From assembly GCF_029478095.1 (NCBI RefSeq), contig NZ_JAKOAV010000033.1, positions 1 through 37,616 of the forward strand: DNA of 37,616 nt, given 5' to 3'. The notes beneath the pieces are model-generated. The model was not told where the DNA came from and ran no database searches. It saw only the letters and a list, made by a program, of their open reading frames with translations. The stretch is from Pelotomaculum isophthalicicum JI. Its GTDB lineage: Bacteria; Bacillota; Desulfotomaculia; Desulfotomaculales; Pelotomaculaceae. A program made the translations under genes and the position numbers. Below, in pieces: positions 23,520-31,373 of the stretch (its first letter is position 1; the number at the start of each line of letters is the position of its first letter).

Positions 23520-24353
23520 TTACTTGTCTTTGTATATGATGGTACCCACATATTCACCGTTTAAAGCTCTGGTGATGTTGCCTTCTTTGAGGCCGTTGAC
23601 AATTTGAATTTGTTTCATGTTCTGGGAACGGGTGAGCAGCTCCAGCACAACCCTTTCCACGACCAGGTCGTCCTGGTCCCTGTCCAGCAACTCTTTAGCG
23701 CCAATCTTTGGAATGAATTCGGCATCCGGATCTACTTTCGGATTGTTCGCATACAAACCGTCAACGTCTTTAATCAGAATGCAATGCCTGGCTCCAATCA
23801 CCTCAGCAAGTAAAAACGTCCCGACATCGGTGCGGTTGCTGGGAATGCGGCCTTCCTCCGGCGGGTGCTCCCAGTACCCATACGGCGGCATGCCGTGAAT
23901 CACCGGAATGCAGCCCTGGTTAAAATAGGCGCCCAGTTTTGGAATGTCGTCGTGTCCGACCTTGATCCCCCCGTGAGGCAGCAGCAGCATGCTTATCATC
24001 AGGGCATTTTGCTCGGATATGCTCTGGCCCAGCTTTGATATTATCCCTGTTGGCATACCCAGTTCCATGGCGATGGCGTAAGCGTGCCTGGAGCGGGTTC
24101 CACCACCGGTCGCGATGATCATTTTGTGTTTGCCGGCGTTTTCGACAATCTCTTTTATAATCGGCAGGACTGATTTAGCCCCCATGTCGGTAATACTCTG
24201 GCCGCCGATTTTAAGCACATTCACGTCGGGCAAGATTTTAAACGGTTCCCTGTACTCCAGACTTTTTAAAAATGTCTTGCCCACGAGGGTCTCGCCCATC
24301 AGCTTGCTTTTGACATGCAGCCTTTTACTATCCTTTTCACGGATCAGAGCCAT
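23520..24353 (-). CDS. molybdenum storage protein (MosA/MosB)-like amino-acid-kinase family protein
   Basis: 277 residues. Similar throughout to the Azotobacter molybdenum storage protein subunits: VNVLKIGGQSITDMGAKS, IATGGGTRSRHAYAIA, LGMPTGIISKLGQSISEQNA, GMPPYGYWEHPPEEGRIP, RTDVGTFLLAE, ILIKDVDGLYANNPK and a closing TRALNGEYVGTII. In the known protein an (alpha-beta)3 cage stores polyoxomolybdate or tungstate clusters in an ATP-dependent way. UMP kinase is the nearest other family, but the MPPY and GLYANNP context favours storage. Only one subunit gene is seen, so a homohexamer is possible. SD AGAAGG, 16 bp after a small acidic-tailed gene. Confidence 0.8.
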   Translation of the reverse strand: MALIREKDSKRLHVKSKLMGETLVGKTFLKSLEYREPFKILPDVNVLKIGGQSITDMGAKSVLPIIKEIVENAGKHKMIIATGGGTRSRHAYAIAMELGMPTGIISKLGQSISEQNALMISMLLLPHGGIKVGHDDIPKLGAYFNQGCIPVIHGMPPYGYWEHPPEEGRIPSNRTDVGTFLLAEVIGARHCILIKDVDGLYANNPKVDPDAEFIPKIGAKELLDRDQDDLVVERVVLELLTRSQNMKQIQIVNGLKEGNITRALNGEYVGTIIYKDK

Positions 24354-24369
24354 ATTCTAACCTTCTTTT

Positions 24370-24603
24370 TTATTCATTGTCGTCGTCATCGAGGTCATCA
24401 TCTTCCTTGTTGTCTTTCCCGGCCTTCAGGTATACAACGTCAGCCCCTATGACGCCGGCGATCTCTTCTATTTCCATTTTCCTGATATGCTTTGCCTTGA
24501 TCTTTAGATCCACGCCCGCCACGGCCACCACAAAATAACGCGGCTGTTTCTCTTTTTCTCCTACTTTGCGCCGCTCACGAACAAAAATTTTTGCACCTGC
24601 CAT
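24370..24603 (-). CDS. small protein with acidic tail, partner gene of mos-like protein
   Basis: 77 residues from ATG 24603 with a strong GGAGGTG SD. The basic N-terminus (GAKIFVRERRKVGEKEKQ) is followed by a beta-rich middle (RYFVVAVAGVDLKI) and a tail of nearly pure Asp/Glu. I do not recognise the family. Co-transcription with the storage protein suggests an accessory or chaperone role; the acidic tail could bind cations or the cage surface (inference). Confidence 0.7.
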   Translation of the reverse strand: MAGAKIFVRERRKVGEKEKQPRYFVVAVAGVDLKIKAKHIRKMEIEEIAGVIGADVVYLKAGKDNKEDDDLDDDDNE

Positions 24604-24784
24604 ATTATTCACCTCCACTATTTTGGTGATTATCTTATCAAAATATGAAGAATATTGCAATTTTTTACCGGGGAAACATTTTGTAATCAAAATGAAGTCA
24701 TTTTTATTAAATAGGAATTATGGTTTGTGCTGTCGAATTGAATTATAGATGCAGGTAAAAAAACATTGCGAGGGGTGAGTTTAA
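24604..24784. other. divergent promoter region between mos-like and MOT1 operons
   Basis: About 180 AT-rich bp separate the two divergent units. No riboswitch and no ModE-like palindrome was seen, so these Mo genes seem to be controlled differently from the riboswitch genes. Confidence 0.4.
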
Positions 24785-25948
24785 ATATCTCAAACGGAAA
24801 GCACTGATACTGCGGCAGTTAAAACCCCGCGTAATCGCTTTGATCGTTATGAGTGGGCCGGCGCTTTTGGCGATTTGGGAACATTTATACCTTTTGCAAT
24901 GGGCTATATCATGATAATGAAGATAGAGCCGCTGGGTTTGTTGGTTACATTCGGCATCCTGTTAATTTGTTCAGGGTTGTATTACCGAACGCCTATTCCT
25001 ATTCAACCCATGAAAGCGATCGGCAGCGCCGCAATCACCCAGGCGGCCGCCATCACACCGGGTATGGTCTGGGGGGCCGGAATTTTTACCGGTATATTCT
25101 GGCTGGCCATGGGACTGACGGGGACTCTTGATATTATCTCCCGAATGGTTACCAAACCGGTTGTCAGGGGTATCGTTTTAGGCTTGGGCCTGTCCTTTAT
25201 CATGGAAGGTATCAAAATGATGAAGTCCGATTTTATCGTGGCTGTTATCGCTCTGGCAATTACTTTTATGCTGCTTGCCGGCAGGCGAATCCCCGCCATG
25301 TTTGTCTTAATCATCTTTGGATTAATTGCCGCTCTGGTAAGGAATCCTGAGCTTTTTAAGGAATTGTCCGGTATCCATTTTGATTTCCAACTGCCCCACT
25401 TTGTATTAGGACAAATCACATGGACTGACTTCGTAAAGGGCACGCTCATTTTGGGCATTCCCCAGGCGCCGTTAACCCTCGGTAACGCTGTTATTGCCAT
25501 AACAGCTGAAAATAACAGGTTGTTTCCTGAACGGCCTGTCACCGAAAAGAAAATTGCTGTTTCCCAGGGGATTCTAAACCTCATTTCCCCGTTATTTGGG
25601 GGTATCCCCATGTGCCACGGGGCCGGGGGCATGGCCGGACACGTTCGTTTCGGCGCCCGGACCGGCGGGGCTTTGATAATCGTGGGTGTTTTTTTATTGA
25701 TAACAGGACTATGTTTCAGCAGTTCGGTATTGTTAATATTTAAAATTTTTCCTTTGAGCGTACTGGGTGTAATTTTATTTTTCGCCGGCTTGGAGCTGGC
25801 TGCTTCAGCCCGTGATGTGGGCAGGGAAAAGAGTGATTATTATACGTTGTTGGCAACAGCCGGATTTGCCATTTGGAATATGGGCGCCGGCTTCATAGCG
25901 GGAATAATAATACAAGAACTGTTTAAGAGAAAGGTGTTTAAGGTATAG
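24785..25948 (+). CDS. MOT1-family molybdate (sulfate) transporter, probable AUA start
   Basis: 387 residues if translation starts at ATA 24785. The first conventional start (TTG 24875) would remove RFDRYEWAGAFGD, which joins the MOT1 signature GDLGTFIPF. A strong SD (GAGGGGTGAG, 24770-24780) sits about 5-8 nt before the ATA, a TAA stop precedes it, and no ATG, GTG, TTG or CTG lies in frame before 24875. Further family motifs: PIPIQPMKAIGSAAI, GIPQAPLTLGNA, FGGIPMCHGAGGMAGHVRFGARTG. About ten membrane helices. Family members import molybdate. It is divergent from the storage protein, which supports a molybdate uptake-and-storage locus. Confidence 0.8.
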   Translation: MSQTESTDTAAVKTPRNRFDRYEWAGAFGDLGTFIPFAMGYIMIMKIEPLGLLVTFGILLICSGLYYRTPIPIQPMKAIGSAAITQAAAITPGMVWGAGIFTGIFWLAMGLTGTLDIISRMVTKPVVRGIVLGLGLSFIMEGIKMMKSDFIVAVIALAITFMLLAGRRIPAMFVLIIFGLIAALVRNPELFKELSGIHFDFQLPHFVLGQITWTDFVKGTLILGIPQAPLTLGNAVIAITAENNRLFPERPVTEKKIAVSQGILNLISPLFGGIPMCHGAGGMAGHVRFGARTGGALIIVGVFLLITGLCFSSSVLLIFKIFPLSVLGVILFFAGLELAASARDVGREKSDYYTLLATAGFAIWNMGAGFIAGIIIQELFKRKVFKV

Positions 25949-26131
25949 GGTTTCAGTAACAGTGCACAACACAATTGGTATATCGGATAAAGAAGAATTG
26001 GCTTCATCTGCGAGTAATCTTGAGAAAGTTGCAGAGGCCGTTTAAGGCGCCTGGTTATATAACAAAGGGGGAGAAGCGGAAATAAAGTCACATGGGCATC
26101 GTTCCCCCCCCAGTGCTGCCACATTCAATTA
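25949..26131. other. convergent intergenic region with possible gene remnant
   Basis: Plus-strand reading around 25976-26046 gives DKEELASSASNLEKVAEAV then a stop. It resembles a fragment of a chemoreceptor-like helix but is too short to call. Otherwise nothing is seen. Confidence 0.3.
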
Positions 26132-26914
26132 TTAATCATGAAAAACAGGTGAGCGTTTTTCAAAAAAAGCTTTAACACCTTCCTTGACATCTTCACCCTT
26201 ACATAATTTACCCAATAATTCCGCTTCGACAGCTAAACCATCACGTAAAGAAAGCTGTTTGCCAAGTTTAACAGCCTGTTTTATCGCCTGTATTCCTAAC
26301 TGCCTTTTAGACGCTATTTTTTCAGTTAGTTTGATTGCTTCATTCAGAACCTGCCCTTGGGGGACCACCCGATTGATCATCCCTATCCGGCAGGCTTCCC
26401 CGGCAGTAATTAATTCTCCGGTATATAGCATTCCGTACGCATTACACAAGGGAACCATTCGGGATATCCGCTGAGTTCCTCCAAAACCTGGCATAACACC
26501 AAGGTTTATTTCTGGAAATCCGAGGCGAGCGTTGATATCGGCTAAGCGAATGTCACAAGCCAATGCCAGCTCGCTTCCCCCGCCAAGCGCCGGACCGTTA
26601 ATAGCAGCTATGGTTGGAATGGGTAAATCCGCGATTTTTTGCATTATACTCTGACCACGGTGCATAAAATTTCGCGCGGAAACCTCATCTAATGAAAGAA
26701 GTATCTTGATATCTAATCCGGCAATAAAAGCGCCACCTGCCCCGGTTATGATTACGGACTTAATCTCTCTTTCCGCCAAAATATGGTCTAGAGCTTGATC
26801 TATAGCATTAAGGGTTTCAATGCTTAGGGCGTTTACTGGTGGATTATCAATAGTCAATATAACAGTGCTGTTAACTTTTTTTAGTCCCACGGGTTTACTG
26901 TTTTCACTGAACAT
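26132..26914 (-). CDS. enoyl-CoA hydratase/isomerase (crotonase) family protein
   Basis: 260 residues from ATG 26914 with SD GGAGGG; the frame extends to 26935 without support. Crotonase-fold motifs: NPPVNALS, an oxyanion-hole region GAGGAFIAGLDI, GPALGGGSELALACDIRLA (first catalytic Glu in GGGSELA) and FPEINLGVMPGFGGTQR (second Glu in FPEI). Both Glu are kept, so hydratase activity with 2-enoyl-CoA substrates is likely. It stands alone here, so its pathway (butyrate/fatty acid or amino acid) cannot be told. Confidence 0.9.
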   Translation of the reverse strand: MFSENSKPVGLKKVNSTVILTIDNPPVNALSIETLNAIDQALDHILAEREIKSVIITGAGGAFIAGLDIKILLSLDEVSARNFMHRGQSIMQKIADLPIPTIAAINGPALGGGSELALACDIRLADINARLGFPEINLGVMPGFGGTQRISRMVPLCNAYGMLYTGELITAGEACRIGMINRVVPQGQVLNEAIKLTEKIASKRQLGIQAIKQAVKLGKQLSLRDGLAVEAELLGKLCKGEDVKEGVKAFFEKRSPVFHD

Positions 26915-27103
26915 ATTATCCCTCCAATTAATCATGAAATTAATATAAACACCGACTCCGTTTGAGTATAATTATATCCCTATACAGATTAATGTAAATC
27001 CTTAACATTTTTATCAAGAAGGCTTTTTTCAGTATCATTACTGCAAACTTCAACTTCAGTTAACAATATCAAGCATTTTGCCCCCATAAACGCCGATTGG
27101 TTC

Positions 27104-27157
27104 AAAATAAAAATCCCCACCATCAATACTCTATCTTATATAGAAGAGGTGGGGTTT
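27104..27157 (-). terminator. terminator of the tandem-Ig protein gene
   Basis: On the minus strand AAACCCCACCTC pairs with GATGGTGGGGATTT across a long loop holding a second small stem, then TTATTTTG. Confidence 0.75.
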
Positions 27158-27207
27158 AAATTATGGCTATATTTTTCCGTTGGTCGGTTGCTGCCGATGA
27201 GCCGGGT

Positions 27208-28221
27208 TTAGGCCTGAATGGTAAGGCTAAATGCTTGGCTCACGCTAACCGACGCGTTGTCTGTTACTGTTATCGTAAAGTTCCAGGTGCCCGCGGTAGT
27301 TGGGGTGCCGCTGATCGTTCCGTTGCTAGCCAGACTTAACCCCGTGGGAAGGCCTCCGCTGGTTAAGCTGAAGCTGTACGGTGATGTACCGCCGGTGACA
27401 CCGATACCGGCGTTATATTCGCTATTCACCAGGCCGTTTGCCAGTGCCGTGGTCGTGATGTTGAGCGCCGTTTGGTCGATGGTAAGGCTATATGCTTGGC
27501 TCACGCTGACCGATGCGTTGTCTGTTACCGTTATGGTAAAGTTCCAGGTGCCCGCGGTAGTTGGAGTGCCGCTGATCGTTCCGTTGCTGGCCAGACTTAA
27601 CCCTGCGGGAAGGCTCCCGCTTGTTAAGCTGAAACTATAAGGTGATGTACCGCCAGTGGCACTGATGCCGGTATTATACGCGCTATTCACTTGGCCGTTT
27701 GCCAGTGCCGCGGTCGTGATGCTGAGCGCCGTTTGGCCGGGAGTGGTGGGAGTCTGTCCTGCTATTAACTCCTTAATATTTTCCTTAAACTGATCCATCG
27801 TCATACCTTGGGCGGCAACGATATCAGAAAATTTTTTGTTGGCCTGCAGGTCGGATTTAAGCTGATCAGTTGTCATTCCCAACGCTTGAGCAACTAGATC
27901 AAGACCGTGTCCGTTCACCTTCACCTTGTAATTGTTAAAGTTTCCTTTACGTATTTGACCCTTGTTCTTAAAGAAGCCAAACTTTGACAAAAATCGGTGT
28001 TGTTTATCACCTGAAGTAAAGCTCTGGCTGGTAAAACTCTGGCAAAAGTCGTTGTCCGCGGCGCTAAAGTCTGTGTTGTACACGAAAAACCCTTGGTTCA
28101 TGTTGCTTACAACAGCTTTGGGATTGTTGGAACTGGCAAATGATGCACTGCTAAAAGCCCCTGTCAGGATAACCGCAGCTAAAAGAATAGCACCAACACG
28201 CCATTTTTTTGATTTCAACAT
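27208..28221 (-). CDS. secreted protein with two He_PIG-type Ig domains
   Basis: 337 residues from ATG 28221 (SD AGAAGGGG). The signal peptide (VGAILLAAVILTGAFSSASFA) is followed by a helical segment of about 150 residues with two related stretches (LVAQALGMTTDQLKSDLQAN and IVAAQGMTMDQFKENIKEL). Two near-identical Ig domains of the putative-Ig (He_PIG) type follow (SPYSFSLTSG, LPAGLSLASNGTISG, TTAGTWNFTITVTD). No SLH, sortase or membrane anchor is seen. Export is likely; its function is unknown. Confidence 0.8.
   Translation of the reverse strand: MLKSKKWRVGAILLAAVILTGAFSSASFASSNNPKAVVSNMNQGFFVYNTDFSAADNDFCQSFTSQSFTSGDKQHRFLSKFGFFKNKGQIRKGNFNNYKVKVNGHGLDLVAQALGMTTDQLKSDLQANKKFSDIVAAQGMTMDQFKENIKELIAGQTPTTPGQTALSITTAALANGQVNSAYNTGISATGGTSPYSFSLTSGSLPAGLSLASNGTISGTPTTAGTWNFTITVTDNASVSVSQAYSLTIDQTALNITTTALANGLVNSEYNAGIGVTGGTSPYSFSLTSGGLPTGLSLASNGTISGTPTTAGTWNFTITVTDNASVSVSQAFSLTIQA
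27230..27740 (-). repeat. tandem ~255-bp coding repeat encoding the two Ig domains
   Basis: Two DNA copies (about 27230-27485 and 27486-27740) are nearly identical over most of their length, for example CGTTGCTRGCCAGACTTAAC and AAGTTCCAGGTGCCCGCGGT in both. This indicates recent duplication or gene conversion. Confidence 0.8.
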
Positions 28222-28413
28222 AAAACCCCTTCTTTCATTTTATATGAATCGGTACACCGATTAATTTTATATTACCACTTAAAAATTATCATTTGGTGTT
28301 CATTTTGTGTAAGTATTGTTTATATATTGTGAACTTTTTGTGTGCATTTGTGGGTTAATTGCAAATTATGATCCATGATATACCTTTTTGATTCATTCTT
28401 GAATAACAGTGAG

Positions 28414-28452
28414 GTTGCAAACGTTACGCTGCCTACGTTGCAAACTACGCTA
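28414..28452. repeat. short direct repeat
   Basis: GTTGCAAACGTTACGCT (28414-28430) and GTTGCAAACTACGCT (about 28437-28451) recur 23 bp apart. They lie near the end of the DedA-like gene and in the upstream region of the Ig-protein gene, so they could be an operator. The remaining 28222-28413 is AT-rich with no gene. Confidence 0.45.
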
Positions 28453-29094
28453 ATTATTGTTTGTCCCGGTTGATTTGTTTTTTGTATTTAAGGCTAAATA
28501 GAGCTTTCTGGCAATATATGTGATTACAACTAAAACAAAAATAAGGAGCCCGAGCTGTCCTATTTGACTTACCAGCAGAGCGGTCTGCTCCCACGAATCA
28601 CTAAACCAGTAGCCCAAACCCAAATAAAAACAACTCCACAACAACTCTCCAATGGCGGTTGTCACAAAAAAGATACAAAATTTAAAATCAGTAATCCCGG
28701 CAAAAGCATTTACGAAAGTGCCTAAAGCTGACAGGGGAAAACGGGAAATGACAATGGCCGTCTTGCCATATCTGTGATGATAATCTGCAGCTTTTTGCAA
28801 ACCCGGTTTTAAAAAATTGTTTATCATTGGAAAACGCGACAGAATGTATTTCCCAAGGTTCTGCCAGAGCCAATAGCTCAGAATGTCACCCAATAGGGAA
28901 AACAGCCAAATTGCCCCCAGCAATTCAAGCAAGCTGAACTCCCCATAAAAAGCTAAGGCTCCGGAAGCCATCACGATCAGATTGGACCCAAGGGGAATCC
29001 CATTGTTTTGGAGTATGAGCAAACTACCTAAAAACCAGAGATTGTACTGCCGGAAAAACTCGATTAATAAAATTATATAGTCATTCATGATCAT
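28450..29094 (-). CDS. DedA/VTT-family membrane protein
   Basis: 214 residues. Motifs of the DedA (SNARE-associated/VTT) family: NNGIPLGSNLIVMASGAL, GDILSYWLWQNLGK, then HRYGKTAIVISRFPLSALGTFVNAFAG. Five to six hydrophobic segments. Bacterial members act in phospholipid flipping or envelope homeostasis. Start codons ATG 29094 and 29088 overlap the end of the upstream gene, so the two are translationally coupled. Confidence 0.85.
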   Translation of the reverse strand: MIMNDYIILLIEFFRQYNLWFLGSLLILQNNGIPLGSNLIVMASGALAFYGEFSLLELLGAIWLFSLLGDILSYWLWQNLGKYILSRFPMINNFLKPGLQKAADYHHRYGKTAIVISRFPLSALGTFVNAFAGITDFKFCIFFVTTAIGELLWSCFYLGLGYWFSDSWEQTALLVSQIGQLGLLIFVLVVITYIARKLYLALNTKNKSTGTNNN

Positions 29095-29443
29095 TGCCTG
29101 CCGGGTCTGTTATTTTGAGCAATTGGCGCAAATTTGATTGCATTTCGGAAGGGGATTTATTGTACTTGTTCCTTAGCGCTCTGAGGCTTAGTTTTTCATC
29201 ACCTTGCTCCGGATTGATTTGGAGTGCCTCAAAAACATCCTTTTCGGACACATTGTATTTTTGAGCTATTTCACTTACTGTCATCCACTTTTGAGTTTGT
29301 AAATAGCTGCTTTGCCTGCTTCTATTGTGAGGTAATTCAACTTGATGCAGGTTGTGATAGATTATTGCCGATTGTCTGAATATCAGCAATGTCAGTAAGA
29401 TTATTAGCCCGATGAGGAGGAAAAACTTTAAACGCCTATTCAT
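29081..29443 (-). CDS. membrane-anchored small protein with HTH-like domain
   Basis: 120 residues, ATG 29443 (SD GGGGG). A single N-terminal transmembrane segment (FFLLIGLIILLTLLIF) precedes a soluble domain whose WMTVSEIAQKYNVSEKDVFEAL looks like a helix-turn-helix or LysM-like helical motif, followed by a second helical part (LRALRNKYNKSPSEMQSNL). The family is not recognised. Coupled with the DedA-like gene, so a shared envelope role is possible. Confidence 0.6.
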   Translation of the reverse strand: MNRRLKFFLLIGLIILLTLLIFRQSAIIYHNLHQVELPHNRSRQSSYLQTQKWMTVSEIAQKYNVSEKDVFEALQINPEQGDEKLSLRALRNKYNKSPSEMQSNLRQLLKITDPAGNDHE

Positions 29444-29671
29444 TTTCCCCCGGTGCCCCTTTCGTTATAAGATTTAGCATCTGGAATATAGTGATCATTT
29501 TAGTCCGTTTGCTCGCATTTATATTGTAACGCAAGTGCCACGACCAAGCCATAACAAGTATTGACTATGAGCCGGCATTCATTTCACAAGGAAACTGTGC
29601 TTGTAACAAAGAAAAGCATGTTTTATAATCTGAATAGACAGAAAATTAAATACTTCAAAGGTGTGGACCTG

Positions 29672-31066
29672 ATGGCAAAAGAAACTCATTTGCGTCTGAA
29701 TCGTCAAACTGTGAAACTAGGGCTGATAAAAGTTACCCAGGACATGTTCCCCGGGGAAACTTTAAAAACCGATTATTCCATTCATGAGGGGGTTTTCTGC
29801 AAACTTGCCGGCTCGTCGCTCTCAGAGAGAGAAGTAAAACAGATTGGCATCAAGCTGCAGGAATGGTCTGATTATGACAGTTTGATTCAATTAATTTGCC
29901 GGGAAGGAGGGTATTATCACTATAAGGTGGGTAATGCCATTATCAAAGTATTGTATCCGGCGAATAACCGCTCTTCAAAGATTGATAATTTTAGATTAAT
30001 TCCCTTTTCTTCGGGCTTTATTATTGACTTTACTGAAATAAAGAAAGAAGGAGTAAAACCTTTTACTTTACCCAAAAAGTTGGCCGAGACATATGATAAA
30101 ACTCGCAAGTGGCTGGATAATCTTAATTTGGAGCTTGTTCCCGACGTGAATGAATATATTGCCTCGGGGCAGAGCCTGGAATTGCTCAGCATAGCGGAAG
30201 CCTTGCAGGAAAAGGAAATTTCCGATATTGCCGATATGATTATTCAACAGCGCCGCGCTGTGCGTGTAATCCTCATATCCGGCCCTTCCTCATCAGGAAA
30301 AACAACTTTTATGCGCAGGCTTTCCACTCAGTTGCGGGTCAATGGATTAAAGCCGATTCCTCTTTCACTGGACGATTACTATTTAAACCGGGAGCAGACT
30401 CCGCGCGATAAAGACGGCAATTATGATTTTGATTCCTTGCAAGCTCTTGATCTTAAACTAATGCAGCAGCATATAAAAGATCTCGTCAAGGGGAAAATTG
30501 TAGAAACCCCCATTTTTGATTTTGTATCAGGCTGCCGCACCAACAAAACAAGAACCATGCAACTGGGCCCTGATGAAATTCTCCTGATTGAAGGTATTCA
30601 CGCATTAAATCCCGGCCTGTTGCCTAACATGAGCAGAAATCTTTTTTTTAAGATCTACATTAGCGCGCTGTTCGAGCTCAATATCGACTTAATGAACAGG
30701 GTCCCCACCACGGAGGTTAGGCTGATCCGCAGAATGGTCAGAGATGACCGGTTTAGAGGATATATTCCCGATATCACCTTCTCTCAGTGGGATAGTGTGC
30801 GCAAGGGTGAATCCAAGAGTGTCTTTAAATACCAGGAAGAATGCGATGTTATGTTTAATTCGAGTTTGCTTTATGAGCTGAACGTCTTGCGTTCCTTCGC
30901 GGAAGCTTCCTTGCAGAAAGTCAATGAAGATTCTCCCCATTATGCGACAAAAGAGCGACTGATGAACCTGTTGTCATTTTTTAAGCCGATGGAATTTTCC
31001 AAAGTTCCTTTAAATTCTATCCTTAGAGAATTTATCGGAGGCACTATTTATTCAGATAAAAGTTAA
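29672..31066 (+). CDS. nucleoside (uridine kinase-like) kinase
   Basis: 464 residues from ATG 29672 (SD AAAGGTG); the frame is open from 29561 without SD support. The C-terminal half is a P-loop kinase of the uridine kinase/phosphoribulokinase class: Walker A ISGPSSSGKTTF (about residue 203), LSLDDYYLNREQTP, a lid-like DFVSGCRT, and ILLIEGIHALNP. The N-terminal half corresponds to the threonyl-tRNA-synthetase-like region found in this kinase family, but is short and lacks a clear TGS domain. Predicted to phosphorylate a nucleoside; the substrate is not certain. Transcribed alone, with a terminator at 31077. Confidence 0.8.
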   Translation: MAKETHLRLNRQTVKLGLIKVTQDMFPGETLKTDYSIHEGVFCKLAGSSLSEREVKQIGIKLQEWSDYDSLIQLICREGGYYHYKVGNAIIKVLYPANNRSSKIDNFRLIPFSSGFIIDFTEIKKEGVKPFTLPKKLAETYDKTRKWLDNLNLELVPDVNEYIASGQSLELLSIAEALQEKEISDIADMIIQQRRAVRVILISGPSSSGKTTFMRRLSTQLRVNGLKPIPLSLDDYYLNREQTPRDKDGNYDFDSLQALDLKLMQQHIKDLVKGKIVETPIFDFVSGCRTNKTRTMQLGPDEILLIEGIHALNPGLLPNMSRNLFFKIYISALFELNIDLMNRVPTTEVRLIRRMVRDDRFRGYIPDITFSQWDSVRKGESKSVFKYQEECDVMFNSSLLYELNVLRSFAEASLQKVNEDSPHYATKERLMNLLSFFKPMEFSKVPLNSILREFIGGTIYSDKS

Positions 31067-31072
31067 TAATAA

Positions 31073-31116
31073 AACCTTCCCAACGGCGAAGCCGGCGCGG
31101 GAAGGCAATTTTGCTT
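31073..31116. terminator. bidirectional terminator between kinase gene and small minus-strand gene
   Basis: CCTTCCC and GGGAAGG flank a GC-rich inner stem (GGCGAAGCCGGCGC), followed by CAATTTTGCTT on the plus strand and TTTTATTA on the minus strand. Confidence 0.7.
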
Positions 31117-31128
31117 ATATCTAAAATA

Positions 31129-31317
31129 TCAACTGTCATAATAAACGGATCTTTGAAACAGTTTATAACGCCAGAACTGCAGATGCCATAGTTCCTTCTG
31201 TTTGCGGAGCAACTTTCTCTTTTCTTTATAATTCTTAGCTATCATTGCCTGTTGCTTTAGTTCTTTGAGTTCCTGCATAGTACAGATGAAGGCATCAAAT
31301 AGTTCCTGGGGTGTCAC
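31129..31317 (-). CDS. small basic coiled-coil protein, unknown
   Basis: 62 residues from GTG 31317, preceded by GAGGTGGT at good spacing (GTG 31329 is less well placed). Composition is highly helical and basic: MQELKELKQQAMIAKNYKEK and RKLLRKQKELWHLQFWRYK. No family recognised. It lies 57 bp downstream of the transporter gene's stop codon and could be the last gene of that transcript. Confidence 0.5.
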   Translation of the reverse strand: MTPQELFDAFICTMQELKELKQQAMIAKNYKEKRKLLRKQKELWHLQFWRYKLFQRSVYYDS

Positions 31318-31373
31318 GGCGCAAACCACCTCACTTAAAACTTGTCAGGTAAATTTGTCCAGCATTAAAAAAC

